Assembly: GCF_000685355.1 (NCBI RefSeq)
Contig: NZ_JHET01000004.1
Span: 219,710 to 283,709, forward strand
Length of the DNA: 64,000 nucleotides
Direction of reading: 5' to 3'
Source of the DNA: Microbacterium sp. CH12i
GTDB lineage: Bacteria > Actinomycetota > Actinomycetes > Actinomycetales > Microbacteriaceae
A model generated the notes under the pieces. That model was given only the letters and a program-made list of their open reading frames with translations. It was not told the DNA's origin and made no database searches. This document shows positions 10,313-20,906 of this stretch, piece after piece (within the stretch, counting starts at the first letter, position 1; every line of letters begins with the position of its first letter). A program made the position numbers and the translations under genes.

Positions 10313-10693
10313 TCACCAGAATCGCGGAGCTTTAGGCTCTGGCACGCGATCTGCCCCGCCCCACCGGTCAGCCTCAGCCTTGGCGGCGAATGCCGCAGCA
10401 TCCGCCCCGCGGAGCGCGACGTCGGCTTCCGACGACCCCGGCCCGATCGGGTCGACCAGCAGGGTCGTACTGCCTCTACCTTTTGCCGAGACGATCGTGC
10501 ACTCCAAGACTCGCCCCGTCCAGGCCACTGCATCAGAGGCCGACGGAGTGCCCTGTTGGTATTTGACTCGAGTCTCCAGGTCGATGACCATCATCACGGC
10601 ACGCTCACCCGTGTCATCCACACGCTCGACAACCTCTATACGATGCCCGTGCGGAATCGGCGCCGACGCCGCGATCACGATCGTCCTGTCCAT
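10313..10693 (-). CDS. Conserved hypothetical protein
   Basis: A 126-residue soluble protein starting MDRTIVIAASAPIPHGHR, convergent with dnaE2 and ending four bases after it. A beta-rich middle (VVERVDDTGERAVMMVIDLE, LECTIVSAKGRGSTTLLVD) and an alanine-rich helical end are visible, with no signal peptide or membrane segment. I do not recognise a characterised family. Codon use is like its neighbours and a single frame is open throughout, so it is probably a real gene. Confidence 0.65.
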   Translation of the reverse strand: MDRTIVIAASAPIPHGHRIEVVERVDDTGERAVMMVIDLETRVKYQQGTPSASDAVAWTGRVLECTIVSAKGRGSTTLLVDPIGPGSSEADVALRGADAAAFAAKAEADRWGGADRVPEPKAPRFW

Positions 10694-10786
10694 GGCTACA
10701 GCCTACGAAGTTGCGGCGTTGAAACAAGAGTGAACATCGCGTGACTCTGCGGGGTTCCACAGGTGCGCTCTCATACGCTGGAGAGC

Positions 10787-11431
10787 ATGGATTCTGGAGC
10801 CGACAACCTCAACGCCGTCGCGACGTGGGCTGTCTCGCTCATGGAATCGCTGGGCGGCTTCGGCGCCGGTCTCGCGATCGCGCTGGAAAATCTCTTCCCT
10901 CCACTGCCGAGTGAGGTCATCCTGCCGCTGGCGGGGTTCGCCGCCGCCAAGGGATCCCTGGGACTCGTCGAGGTACTCATCTGGACTACCGTCGGCTCGG
11001 TCGTTGGCGCTCTCGCCCTCTACGGCGTCGGAGCCTGGCTGGGTCGGCGTCGCATGTACGCCATCGCCGAGCGGATTCCGCTGATCAAAGTGACAGACGT
11101 CGAGCGCACCGAAGCGTGGTTTGACAAGCATGGTTCAAAGGCAGTGTTCTTCGGACGCATGATCCCGATCTTCCGCAGCCTGATCTCAATTCCGGCGGGT
11201 ATCGAACGAATGCCCCTGCTGCGATTCACGCTTCTCACCACGGCCGGGAGCGCGATCTGGAACACGATTTTCGTGCTCGCGGGTTACTACCTCGGAGCCA
11301 ACTGGCATGTCGTAGAGCAGTACGCCGGCGTGTTCCAGAAGGTCGTGATCGTGGTGGTGATTGTCGCTGTCGCGGCATGGATCGTCCTGCGTGTGCGTCA
11401 GGTGCGGCGCAACCGAGTCTCAGTCGACTGA
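10787..11431 (+). CDS. DedA family membrane protein
   Basis: Integral membrane protein of the DedA/VTT superfamily; members are implicated in flipping undecaprenyl phosphate or phospholipids. The signature is well preserved: ENLFPPLPSEVILPLAG near residue 32 and FFGRMIPIFRSLISIPAG near residue 122, with re-entrant and transmembrane helices between and a C-terminal helix followed by a basic tail (RVRQVRRNRVSVD). The ATG at 10787 has a GGAGAG site just upstream; the frame opens slightly earlier but without a better start. Confidence 0.92.
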   Translation: MDSGADNLNAVATWAVSLMESLGGFGAGLAIALENLFPPLPSEVILPLAGFAAAKGSLGLVEVLIWTTVGSVVGALALYGVGAWLGRRRMYAIAERIPLIKVTDVERTEAWFDKHGSKAVFFGRMIPIFRSLISIPAGIERMPLLRFTLLTTAGSAIWNTIFVLAGYYLGANWHVVEQYAGVFQKVVIVVVIVAVAAWIVLRVRQVRRNRVSVD

Positions 11432-11475
11432 CCTGCTCAGCGGCACGGGCACGTCCAGCGTCTTACGATGGCGAG

Positions 11476-12174
11476 ATGGACAGCGAAGCGCAGAGAATCC
11501 GTACCCTCGGAATCCTCGGAGCCGGCAAGCTGGGCACCGTGCTCGCTCGGCTCGCGGCATCCGCTGGTTATCGAGTCCTCGTCGCGACGTCCAAGGATCC
11601 CGCACTGATTGCTCCGGCGATGAGAGCTATCGGGGCGGAGGCCGCGTCCATCGACACAGCCATCGAAGAAGCGGATGCCGTCATTCTCGCGCTGCCGCTC
11701 GGCAGACACCGCGAACTCCCCGTCGAGATGCTGCGCGATGTTCTGGTTATCGACGCGATGAACTACTGGTGGGCAGCCGACGGCATCCGTCATGACTTGA
11801 GCGATCCGCGCATCTCGACCAGCGAACTCGTGCAGAGTTTCCTCACCGGTTCTCGCGTCGTGAAAGCGCTGAGTCACATGGGTTACCAAGACCTCGAAGA
11901 CGAGACGCGACCCGCAGGCGCCTCGGGGCGCAAAGCGATCGCAATTGCCGGTGACGACGCGGCAGACCTCGAGGCCGCGTCAGTGCTCGTCGACGATCTC
12001 GGCTTCGATCCGGTGATCGCCGGCCCCCTCGCCGCCGGGATCATGCTGGAGCCAGGCGCCGAGGCATTCGGCGCGGATATCAATGCCGCACAGTTGCGTG
12101 AAATGCTCGAGCATTTCCCCGCCTCGCAGCGGGGCATCATCGTGGCGCGGGCGCGCGGGGAAACTCGGAACTAG
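11476..12174 (+). CDS. NADPH-dependent F420 reductase-like oxidoreductase
   Basis: A 232-residue Rossmann-fold protein of the NADP oxidoreductase coenzyme F420-dependent family (NPD-like). The nucleotide-binding motif LGILGAGKLGTVLARLA starts near residue 9, and a second family block VVKALSHMGYQDLEDETRP lies near residue 135, followed by AIAGDDAADLEAASVLVDDLGFDPV. The ATG has a purine-rich site (GGCGAG). F420 or another cofactor as partner cannot be decided from sequence. It stands alone between a DedA gene and a convergent hydrolase gene. Confidence 0.85.
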   Translation: MDSEAQRIRTLGILGAGKLGTVLARLAASAGYRVLVATSKDPALIAPAMRAIGAEAASIDTAIEEADAVILALPLGRHRELPVEMLRDVLVIDAMNYWWAADGIRHDLSDPRISTSELVQSFLTGSRVVKALSHMGYQDLEDETRPAGASGRKAIAIAGDDAADLEAASVLVDDLGFDPVIAGPLAAGIMLEPGAEAFGADINAAQLREMLEHFPASQRGIIVARARGETRN

Positions 12175-12189
12175 CTGCTCAGCGGACGC

Positions 12190-12893
12190 TCATGGTGCGA
12201 TCAGCGCCTCCAGCTGCTCGACGACGAGATCCGGGCGTGAGATGAACGGATGGTGCCCGGTCGGCAGCTCCACCGAGCGCGTCGCTCGAGCTGCGTGAAA
12301 ACGCTGCAACTCGATCGATGTGCTGCGGTCCTGCTCGCAGACGATGTAGGTCGAGTCCACTCCCTGCCAGCCAGCAACGCTGGTCGGCGTCATGAACGCC
12401 CCGGCGGCCTGAGCGGTCACGCGATTCCAGGCCTCACGCTGAGTTGCTTCGTCTGCGTCCTGCAGGAATCGGCTTCCGAACGATGCCACGTCGTATCCCG
12501 CCAAGCTCAACGTGTCGTCGCCGTTGTCGCCGATCGAGGCCGGATCGCTCTCGCCGCTCATGATCATTCCTTGAGACTGTCCGACCTCGGGCAGGTACGA
12601 CGACACGAACAGCAGATGCTCCACCGCCGGATGCCTTCCGGCCTCAGCGATGACAGTGCCGCCGTACGAGTGTCCGACAACGATCGCGGCATCGCCTTGA
12701 TCGAGTTCTCGGCGCAGGGCGGCCGCGTCAGCCAAAAGCCCGCCCGCGGTGTCCTGCGGTGTCGCCTCTGCACATGAGGGCAGCGCGACGGCTCGACTCC
12801 GGATACCGGTCCGCTCTTTCAGGAGGTCAGCGGTCTGTTGCCACCACCACTGTCCGTCGCGAACCAGGCGCCGTGCACGAAGATCAGATCCAT
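12190..12893 (-). CDS. Alpha/beta hydrolase, frame disrupted near its 5' end
   Basis: Small serine hydrolase-like protein of about 234 residues. The nucleophile elbow is VVGHSYGGTVI (Ser in GHSYG) and a late histidine sits in LPTGHHPFISRPD. The true N-terminus is MDLIFVHGA from ATG 12893, containing the HG oxyanion motif, but it is out of frame with LVRDGQWWWQQTADLL. One base lost in GGCGCC near 12867 explains this. The other reading, a start at 12909 in the downstream frame, gives a meaningless leader. Substrate unknown; such proteins are often annotated as salicylate esterase-like. Confidence 0.8.
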
Positions 12894-12949
12894 GTTGCAA
12901 TCCTTCCACTTGTGCGCGCGTAGAGGGCCTACGCCGGCATTAACGGATG

Positions 12950-14316
12950 CTACGCGGCAAGCACCTCGTTCAGTGCTTCAGTGCTGGACGGGTGGGTCCA
13001 AATGCTGTCGCGCAATTCGCTGGCGGTCACATCATGACGCATTGCGAGCGCAATCAGGTTGATCACTTCTTGCGCATCGATCGAGAAAACCGTCGCGCCA
13101 AGGATCAGATCAGTGTCAGCATCGATGAACACTTTGATCAGCCCGTGCGTCTCCCCGACGATCTTCGGCCGCGGCATGGCAGCAATATCGGCGACGGCTT
13201 TGACGGCGACCAGAACGTTTCGGCCGCTCTCGTGCGCTTCGGCCTCGTTGACACCGACGCGCGCGAGCGGCGGCGTGAGGAATGTCGTGTGCGGGACGGC
13301 GACGCGGTCTGCGGTTGAGCGCTCCCCTCTGCCATTCAGCTGATCCATGACGATTCGGTTGTCGTCGAGAGAGATGTACGTGAACTGCGGACCGCCGTTG
13401 ACGTCACCGACAGCGAAGATGTGCTCAGCCGATGTGCGCAGACGCTCGTCGACGACGACGTACCCGCGCTCATCGACCTTGACGTCTGCGGCGTCGAGTC
13501 CCAGGCCCTCAGTGCGCGGGCTCCGGCCGACGGCCACCAGCACGGCATCCGCGACGATCTGGCGGGCCATATCTCCCACGGTCATCTCCACGACCGCACC
13601 GTTCTTGTCCTCCTGATCGCTCACCCCGCTCACGTCCGCACCGAGGATGATCTCTACTCCCGATTCCTCGAGCAACGACTTCACGGCATCCGCGACGTCG
13701 CGATCTTCATGCTTGAGGAACACCTCGCCGTGATCGAGGACCGTCACCTGTGAGCCGAACTTCGAGAACATTCCGGCGAACTCGAGTCCGACATACCCAC
13801 CGCCAACGATGACGAGACGCTCTGGAAGCGGCTCGATGTGTTGGATCGTGGTGGAGTCGAACAGTCGCGTGCTCTCCGCGGGGAACGCAGGTTCGGCCGG
13901 CGCGTTCCGGTGTTGATGACGATCGTCTGCGCGCGGATGCTGAGCACATCTGCTCCTGCGGTTACCTCGACGTCGTGCGGGCCAACGAATCGGGCGTGCC
14001 CGTCGATGAGGGTGACGCTGTCGACTTCATCGAGCATCGCGTGGTTGCGAGCGCGCAGCTTCTTCGTGAGAGCGTCGCGGCCTGCCACCGCATATGTGAA
14101 CCAGGCCTGCGGGTCATCCGCTGGACGGCGCTCGGAGGCGCTGTGCACCAGATCTTTGGTCGGCACGCAGGCGATGTTGATGCAGCTGCCGCCGTACATC
14201 GAGGTGGACTCTTCGACAAGAGCGATACTCCGTCCCTGCCTGCCGAGAGCGCCGGCCAGGGTCTTGCCACCCTTTCCCCAACCGATGACCAGGACGTCTA
14301 CTTCGATTTCAGCCAT
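12950..14316 (-). CDS. FAD-dependent pyridine nucleotide-disulfide reductase (mercuric reductase-like), frame disrupted at about 13904
   Basis: Class I flavoprotein disulfide reductase, dimeric and cytoplasmic. The FAD motif is VLVIGWGKGGKTLAGALG, the redox-active pair is in GGSCINIACVPTKD (CxxxxC), the NAD(P) motif is LVIVGGGYVGLEFAG and the dimer domain ends with HPSSTEALNEVL, including the His-Pro catalytic region. The two halves are in different frames; restoring one base near 13904 turns INTGT into TGTAPAEPAFPAEST and joins them. There is no N-terminal HMA domain and no C-terminal vicinal cysteine pair, so true mercuric reduction is unlikely. Its start overlaps the upstream ATPase stop, so it ends an ABC operon. 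Confidence 0.85.
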
Positions 14317-15038
14317 GACAGCACCCTACGTCTGTCGGGTTTGCTCACGCGATACCGCAAGGCAACGGCGTTGAGCGTTCCGTCCGCGATGTGGAGAATA
14401 CGGTCGGCTGAATCTTGAACCGAATTATCGTGAGTGGCAATCAGTGCCGTTGCTGACTCGGCATGTACCGCCGATCGGATGAGGTCCATGATTGCGGCCC
14501 CGGTGGCGGCATCGAGTTGCCCGGTAGGTTCGTCTGCGATGAGCAGCCGCGGTGAATTAGCTAAGGCACGCGCAATGGCAACGCGCTGTTGCTGTCCACC
14601 TGACAGCTCATCCGGGTGAGATCGACCACGTCGTGCGAGGCCGACCAGATCGAGCAGATGCGCCACGCGTTCTTCACGGCGCTCAGGATGCTCTCGCCGG
14701 AGACGCAGCGGAAGCCCCACGTTCTCGGCGATCGTGAGGTGAGGCAGCAGACCGAACGTCTGGAAAATGAACGCGATCGAGTCGCGGCGCATGCGCGTGC
14801 GCGCCGCTTCGTCGAGCCCCGTCACCGATTGCCCGTCCAACAGCACCGTGCCGGAGGTGGGGAGATCGAGGCCACTGACGCAGTTCCGCAGAGTGGTCTT
14901 GCCCGACCCTGACCGCCCGGAGAGGGCGACAATCTCACCCCGCGGAATCCGAAAAGAGACGTCTTTGAGAGCCGTGACTTCACCGGCTGGCGTGCGATAT
15001 GTTCGAGTCAGATTCTCCACCACGAGCACGTCGGTCAT
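14298..15038 (-). CDS. ABC transporter ATP-binding protein, LolD/MacB type
   Basis: A 246-residue ATPase with Walker [11 protein letters not shown] near residue 40, Q-loop [11 protein letters not shown], signature [15 protein letters not shown], Walker [13 protein letters not shown] and the switch histidine in IATHD. This type pairs with FtsX-like permeases in lipoprotein or peptide export and in cell-envelope functions. Its start overlaps the stop of the next ATPase gene upstream (ATGA), and its own stop lies inside the reductase start. The C-terminal 25 residues are basic and may be altered. Confidence 0.9.
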   Translation of the reverse strand: MTDVLVVENLTRTYRTPAGEVTALKDVSFRIPRGEIVALSGRSGSGKTTLRNCVSGLDLPTSGTVLLDGQSVTGLDEAARTRMRRDSIAFIFQTFGLLPHLTIAENVGLPLRLRREHPERREERVAHLLDLVGLARRGRSHPDELSGGQQQRVAIARALANSPRLLIADEPTGQLDAATGAAIMDLIRSAVHAESATALIATHDNSVQDSADRILHIADGTLNAVALRYRVSKPDRRRVLSWLKSK

Positions 15039-15976
15039 CGCGTCTCCTCCTCGGAATCGTCATACATGCGCTGCGGCCAGACGCCGACGTGGTCATTCTC
15101 GAGCGTGAGCCGCACCCGCTCGTTGAGGCCAAGAGCCTCACGATATTCGCTGGGGAGCTGAAGCCTGCCCACCTTGTCGAGCACGGCAAACTCCTCTTCG
15201 GACAGCGTCGCAACGCCGCTGGCATCGAGTTCCTCACGACGGAGTGTCTCGGATGAGATACGACCGTCGCGGATCGCCACGGTTCGCCGAACCTGACTCG
15301 CGACTGTGGCATCGTGTGTAACGATCACGATCGTGCATCCAAACCTGTCGTTGACCGCACGGAGCGCCCCGAACACCTCGTCACTTGTCTTCTCATCGAG
15401 TTGACCTGTCGGTTCGTCGGCGAGAAGCACTCGAGGCGAACCTGCCAGTGCCACCGCAATCGAGACGCGCTGCTGTTCTCCGCCTGATAACTGCGCTGGC
15501 CGTCGCTCCATCCGATCGGCGAGCCCCAGCGCCCGCAACAGCTCGCTGGACCGATTCGACCTTTCCCGTCGACCGACCCCAGCGAGGGCGAGAGGAAGGG
15601 ACACATTCTCGGCGGCAGTGAGGTTCGGCAAGAGGTTACGCGATGACTGTTGGCGCACAAGGCCGACGGTGGATCGTCGATACCTTACGAGCTCTGCCCC
15701 GCGCATCGTCGTGAGGTCATGCCCCGCCACGTGTGCACTACCGGCCGTCGGCGCGTCGAGCCCCGAAAGGATGCCGAGGAGTGTCGACTTGCCCGATCCA
15801 GACGCCCCGACGATCGCGAGCATGTCCTTCTCCTGCACGAGGAGATCAAGGCCCTGCAACGCCTGCACCTCACCACCGCCGGCGCGGAACACCCGCACAA
15901 CGCTGTCGCAGGAGATAAGAGCATCCGCCCCAAATCCCGACCCCCTCGCTTCGGAGAGCGAACTGCTGATGGTCAT
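15035..15976 (-). CDS. ABC transporter ATP-binding protein with a C-terminal AbrB/SpoVT-like extension
   Basis: An ATPase of about 313 residues. Walker A is GASGSGKST, the signature LSGGEQQRVSIAVAL, Walker [14 protein letters not shown] and the H-loop IVTHD. After the ATPase core comes a segment reading EEEFAVLDKVGRLQLPSEY and then REALGLNERVRLTLENDHV, which resembles a swapped-hairpin AbrB domain (xGRVxLPxEyREaLGL). The ATG at 15976 (MTISSSLSEARG) overlaps the permease stop (ATGA), which fixes it against the longer open frame to 16096. The extension could be regulatory or structural. Confidence 0.88.
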   Translation of the reverse strand: MTISSSLSEARGSGFGADALISCDSVVRVFRAGGGEVQALQGLDLLVQEKDMLAIVGASGSGKSTLLGILSGLDAPTAGSAHVAGHDLTTMRGAELVRYRRSTVGLVRQQSSRNLLPNLTAAENVSLPLALAGVGRRERSNRSSELLRALGLADRMERRPAQLSGGEQQRVSIAVALAGSPRVLLADEPTGQLDEKTSDEVFGALRAVNDRFGCTIVIVTHDATVASQVRRTVAIRDGRISSETLRREELDASGVATLSEEEFAVLDKVGRLQLPSEYREALGLNERVRLTLENDHVGVWPQRMYDDSEEETR

Positions 15977-18808
15977 GATTCCTCCCCTGTGCGCAAGATC
16001 TCTGCCGTGCTGACGCGCCGCGAGAGCGGCATGTCTACCGCAATCGCAATTACCAAAGCCGCTGCGGCGACCCCGACGATTGCGGCGATGAGCCATGGCG
16101 ACACGATGATCGGTGCGGGGCCTCCCGCGAGAGTATCGACGCCGAAAGCCGATCCGGCTGCGCCGATTGCGATCGCAGCAGCAATGCCTCCGCCGACGAC
16201 CCCACTCACGACGAGCGGCACGAGCTCACCAGCGACAAGTGCAAAGCTGGCTCGCTGAGGTACGCCGAGCGCCCTCAGTAACGCCAGGATCCGGCCCCGA
16301 CGCCGAGAACCGAGAACGGTGGTGACAACGAGCGCCAACAGCGCCAGGATGCCCGTTCCGATAAGCGACTGCATCGTTGCTGCGGTCACACCCGACACCA
16401 GGGCACCGCCGCGCAACTTCGCGAGGATATCTTCACGAATAGTGACGCTGCCCTCATTGCCGTCGGTGATCGCCTCTGCGGTGGAGCGCGCGCGCCGGTG
16501 GCAAACACCGTTGACAGCGGAACGGCCGCCAACGTCTCACCACCCGACACGGGTGCTCCGTCCAGATACGCCAGCAATCGCGATCTGTCGACGAACACCG
16601 AACTCCCTTGCCCAGGCGGTCTGACTGCAAGTTCACCGACGACGGTTACCGGAACAGCCGTGCCGCCGATATCAAGGGTGACGCTCTCACCTTCAGTGGA
16701 AGCTGTCAGTCGGGTATCAAGCAACACGGGCACCGAGCCCTGAGCGCCGTCCTCCTGAGTCACAAGTCGTCTCACGCCGTCGGCGTTGGCACGCTGTGCC
16801 TGGTCGGCCGGAAGCGCCGACAACAGCCGGGCGTAGTCCTCTTCAACCGCAAAGACCGTCGCATTGATCGGGCTGCCGCTACCGGTGACGTCTGCGCGCG
16901 TGATCTGCGTTATCGACGCTGCTGTCGCACCAGCATTATCGAATGCGTCAACCAGCGCAGCGGCATCCGTCGCATCCTCGATACGAACGTCGGCGCCCAC
17001 TGTCCGCCAGGAGGCAGACTCTTGGCCGGCCGCCACGGTATGCAGCAGCACCAAGGATGTGATCGCGACACTGACGGCGAGGATCAGCGCGAATAGTGTC
17101 ACGGCAGAACGGCCGTACCTGGCACTTGACGCAGCGAGCAGCGTCCCCGGGCCGCGCGTGAGAGAAGCCAGCCTCGAGATCGGCCATCCAGCTGCTCCGG
17201 AAAGCGGTGAAAGCACCAGCGCGACCACTGCAGCGCACAGTATGGGAGCAGCAAGAGCGAGCGGGTCGATACTCGCAGCCTCCACGCTCACTCCTGAGCC
17301 CTGCGCGATCACAGCCATGACTGCCATGGCAACCAGCACTGCGAACCCGGCAACGCGGACTGCGCGTATGCGCGACGACGACAGCGTTTCCATTGCCCAG
17401 TTCAGCGTGACGACGACGGGGGCAATCATGACGATGACCAACGCGCCCGAAACGAGCAACAGCGATTCGATGCGATCACCGAACAACGAAGCAGCAGCTA
17501 CGCCCAGACCTGCGCCCATCAGCGTGACAACTACTGATTCAACGAGCGCATGTGCGCCGATCACACCAAGCGAGGCTCCGCGTGAACGAAGCAGCGCAAT
17601 CTCTGTTCGCCGACGACGAGCCAACGCTGTGCTCGCCAGCACGGTAATGAGCAGGGCGACGCCGAGTAACCCCGCAGCGAGCGCAGACAGCTGAGCCGTT
17701 GCGGCAGTCACCGCCGCGGTAAACCCCACCAGCGCGTCTTCGTAACCCGAAGTGGCGTTGAGAACGAGTGGTGTTCCCTCGCTGATCGACGAGGGGAACG
17801 TCTCTATCAAGTCGATTTTCTCACGCACGTCATCGATTCGCTTCAGGTTGAATGCTGAAGGCTCGAACGACGTGCGGATAGTTCCCATCGACACATCTGT
17901 AAATTCGCTCGACGCTCGATCGAATGCGGTCGCGACGCTCAGAGCGGTAAATGCCACGCCAGAACGACTTCCCCGTGAAGCGATCTCTCGCGGTTCCCAC
18001 ACCCCTGGAAGGTCAACCCACGCCCGGTCCGAGGCGTCGACCGCTTCCGCTACACCGGCAACGCGTACGGTGATGTCATCACTGCTTGCGCCGTCCCCGA
18101 CGGTGAAGGAATCGCCGACAGCGAGTCCTGTTGCCTCGGCAGCGGCAGCGGAGATAGCGACCTCGACCGGCCCGCCAGCCTCCCCCTCAGCATCGTTGGG
18201 TAACTGGCCCTGGACTATGCGCAGATCACTCTCGGATGCTGGATCCAGCACCCCGATGCGCATCTGCACAAGTCCGGCTGCGATGATCGGTAGAGTCCAT
18301 CCACGTGGAAATCGATGGGAGTCCTGTCGTCTACCAACGTGAACGTGTCGCCAACGACAAGACCGAGGGAGCGCGCGGCAACCTCGGGCATTGCGATGCC
18401 GAGTCCCGAAGTCGGCCATTGTCCCGCCACGAGTTCTGCCGCGGCAGCCGGATCGTCGAGTTCGACAAGGTAGGCATAGACACTCGCGGCGTTCGTCAGC
18501 CAGTTGGAGGTCACCCAGCCGGTGCTCGACCAGCTGACCTCGTCCCCATAGGCCTGCGCGGTCGCGTTATCCAAAGCCTTTCGGGTGTCAGCAACGGGGC
18601 TCTGGGGACCGATCATGCGAATGGTGACGTCGACCTGCTCACCGGCCATCGACGCCAAGGAATCGCGAACGCCCGCCTCTTCTGCAGAGCGCACAAGCAG
18701 CAGCGAGCCAGCAAGCACCGATCCGGCGATGACGGCAACGGCCAGGACGAGGGCGAATAACTTGAACTGCGCCCGCCAGCGTCGCATTGCGAGAGCACCG
18801 ACCCACAC
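15973..18808 (-). CDS. FtsX-like ABC transporter permease, frame disrupted at about 18290 and 16494
   Basis: Large permease, about 944 residues when repaired, with an N-terminal anchor (KLFALVLAVAVIAGSVLAG), a periplasmic-type extracellular domain and two FtsX units (AAGLLGVALLITVLAST with RRRTEIALLRSRGAS, and VVTTVLGSRRRGRILALLRALG). It would work with the two downstream ATPases as a MacB/LolCDE-like complex. One base is lost near 18290 (DGLYR joins IIAAGLVQMRIG) and a second frame break lies in a GC run near 16494 (ATGAR joins STAEAITDGNEG). Start is GTG 18808, with ATG 18787 as alternative. It overlaps the next gene by four bases. Confidence 0.88.
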
Positions 18809-18969
18809 TCGAAGATCCCCTGACGAATGTACGACGGTTCACCTCCGGCGGTGGTGGGGCGGTTGCGAGTGCCCTGCGGCAGTTTATGGGATCGGGCCTC
18901 ACGCGTGTGCGTGAAACGGTGGCTTCGATTATTAGCGAAAAGATACCTGCCAGTGGTTGGCTGGCGAGT

Positions 18970-19692
18970 ATGGATCAGAAACCAACGAAGCACGGTGTGG
19001 AGCCACACGACCAGAATGTGGCATCACGACTGAATTGGTTGCGTGCAGGAGTCCTCGGCGCCAACGACGGCATTGTCTCTGTCGCCGCGGTCGTCGTCGG
19101 TGTCGCCGGCGCCACCACCGATAACGGGGCCATTATCACCGCTGGCGCCGCTGCCGTTATCGGAGGTGCGATTTCAATGGCACTCGGAGAGTACGTCTCG
19201 GTATCCAGCTCCGCAGACTCGCAGCGGGCACTCATCGAGAAGGAGCGCAGCGAGCTCGCCGAGACGCCCGAAGCCGAACTGGAAGAGCTGGTCGGGATTT
19301 ATCGGGCCAAGGGCCTGAGCGCTGAGACGGCGGAGATAGTCGCGCAGGAGCTCACCGAGCACGATGTATTGCGTGCGCATCTGGATGCCGAGCTGAATCT
19401 GGATCCCGACGAAGTACTCAGCCCCTGGCACGCGGCTTTTGCCTCGGCGATCGCGTTCCTCTCCGGCGCGATACTGCCGTTTCTCACGGCGGCATTCCTG
19501 CCTGAGACGCTGAAGATCCCCGTCACATTTGTTGCGGTGATGATCGCGCTTGCGATCACCGGCGCGCTGGGAGCAAGACTCGGCGGCGCACCGATGCTAC
19601 GCCCGACCATTCGAGTATTGATCGGCGGTGCCGCGGCGCTGGCCGTTACATTCGCCATTGGCTCGTGGCTGGGCAGTACGGGCGCGGTGTAG
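18970..19692 (+). CDS. VIT1/CCC1-type iron or manganese transporter
   Basis: Integral membrane protein of about 240 residues, related to vacuolar iron transporters that move Fe2+ or Mn2+ out of the cytoplasm. The N-terminal half shows LRAGVLGANDGIVSVAAVV and AISMALGEYVSVSSSADSQ, both family hallmarks. An acidic cytoplasmic region follows (LIEKERSELAETPEAELEE), carrying carboxylates that bind metal in relatives, then three more helices. ATG 18970 precedes MDQKPTKHGVEPHDQNVAS; the open frame reaches 18787 but that part runs antisense to the divergent permease start. Confidence 0.9.
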   Translation: MDQKPTKHGVEPHDQNVASRLNWLRAGVLGANDGIVSVAAVVVGVAGATTDNGAIITAGAAAVIGGAISMALGEYVSVSSSADSQRALIEKERSELAETPEAELEELVGIYRAKGLSAETAEIVAQELTEHDVLRAHLDAELNLDPDEVLSPWHAAFASAIAFLSGAILPFLTAAFLPETLKIPVTFVAVMIALAITGALGARLGGAPMLRPTIRVLIGGAAALAVTFAIGSWLGSTGAV

Positions 19693-19719
19693 GGCCCCCT
19701 GCCGCCCTACACTGAACCT

Positions 19720-20796
19720 ATGTCAGCGAAGACCCCGACTCCGGGTCCCAAAGTTGGAAATCTCGCACCCGCTCTCCGCGCAGAATCAGAAGCGATCTAT
19801 GCGGCTGCTGGCGCAGGTGTGCTCGGTGCTATCTACGGGCTTGTGGTGGCGCTGGGTGCTCCCGACCTGCAGCTCGAAGAAGTCGCGAGGTCGTTCGGTC
19901 TGCTGGCTGCGATCGGCGGCAGCCTAGTCGCTATCGCGGTATCCATCACGGGGTACTGGCGCTCACGCAACCTTCCGGGTCAGGAGTGGCGGCGCTCACT
20001 CCCATCATGGAAATTTACGGTCAACACGATATCCGTCGTCATCGCGCACACCGCGCTCACATTCCTCGCGGTTTATGCCGGCTACCGGCTAATCGGGCAA
20101 GGGTTCATCGGCCTGCCGATCATCACCTTCTGGTCGATCGTGCTGATGTCGGTCACACTCGGCCTCACCGCATATATCGTGTATCTCTCGGTTTCGCGGA
20201 TGACGACACAACGTATGTCGTCGTTGCTCATGGCCTTCGTCGTGATTGGCACGTTCACTGCGATGATTACCACGCCAGACGCCGGGTGGTGGAAGATCCA
20301 CTTCAGCCAACTGGGCTCGTTTTCAGACCTCTCCAGCTACGTCTTCAATGGCACTCTGATCGCTGGTGGTCTGCTCGTGACAACATTCGCCGTCTATATC
20401 GCGAATGATCTGACGTCACTCCGGCGAACGCGCATGCTGCAGTACTCGCGTGCGCCACGGGTTGTCTCGACCCTCTTCGTGATTATGGGCACCATGCTCG
20501 CGCTGGTTGGCGTCTTTCCCGTAAACGTGCACCTGCTGTTGCACAACCTGTCGGCCATTGGAATGGCCATCGTGTTCCTCGTACTCCTGATCGCCGGACC
20601 GAAGGTGCTTCGCGGGATGCCGAGCGCTTACTTCCTATCGAGCTGGGCATTCCTCGCGGCGACCGTCGTCTCTATCGTGCTGTTCTTCGTCGGCTACTTC
20701 ACTCTCACTGCGCTGGAGATCATCGTGTTCGCACTCATCTTCGCGTGGATTGCCGTCTTCATCCGCTTCCTCGGTGTAACGAGCCAACGCGCCTAG
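19720..20796 (+). CDS. Integral membrane protein, DUF998-like
   Basis: A 358-residue membrane protein with about ten hydrophobic segments. A first pair of helices (AAAGAGVLGAIYGLVVALG, LLAAIGGSLVAIAVSITGY) is followed by a unit with the block MITTPDAGWWKIHFSQLG then SSYVFNGTLIAGG, which resembles DUF998 proteins. No catalytic motif is visible and function is unknown. It starts 27 bases after the VIT1-like gene in the same direction, so they may be cotranscribed. A GC-rich stretch between the two has no obvious terminator. Confidence 0.75.
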   Translation: MSAKTPTPGPKVGNLAPALRAESEAIYAAAGAGVLGAIYGLVVALGAPDLQLEEVARSFGLLAAIGGSLVAIAVSITGYWRSRNLPGQEWRRSLPSWKFTVNTISVVIAHTALTFLAVYAGYRLIGQGFIGLPIITFWSIVLMSVTLGLTAYIVYLSVSRMTTQRMSSLLMAFVVIGTFTAMITTPDAGWWKIHFSQLGSFSDLSSYVFNGTLIAGGLLVTTFAVYIANDLTSLRRTRMLQYSRAPRVVSTLFVIMGTMLALVGVFPVNVHLLLHNLSAIGMAIVFLVLLIAGPKVLRGMPSAYFLSSWAFLAATVVSIVLFFVGYFTLTALEIIVFALIFAWIAVFIRFLGVTSQRA

Positions 20797-20906
20797 TCTG
20801 ACGGCCCGGTCCCGGATCGGGAACCGGGTCGACTCAAGAACGACCTAGGTCTATTACTGCAAATGGGCCGGGATGAAAGTGTGAGATGTAAATAGAGGAG
20901 AACCAC

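Noticed and set aside
16864..17694. 276-residue plus-strand frame opposite the FtsX permease
   Set aside because: Extreme Ser/Ala/Thr composition, complementary to transmembrane codons of the permease.
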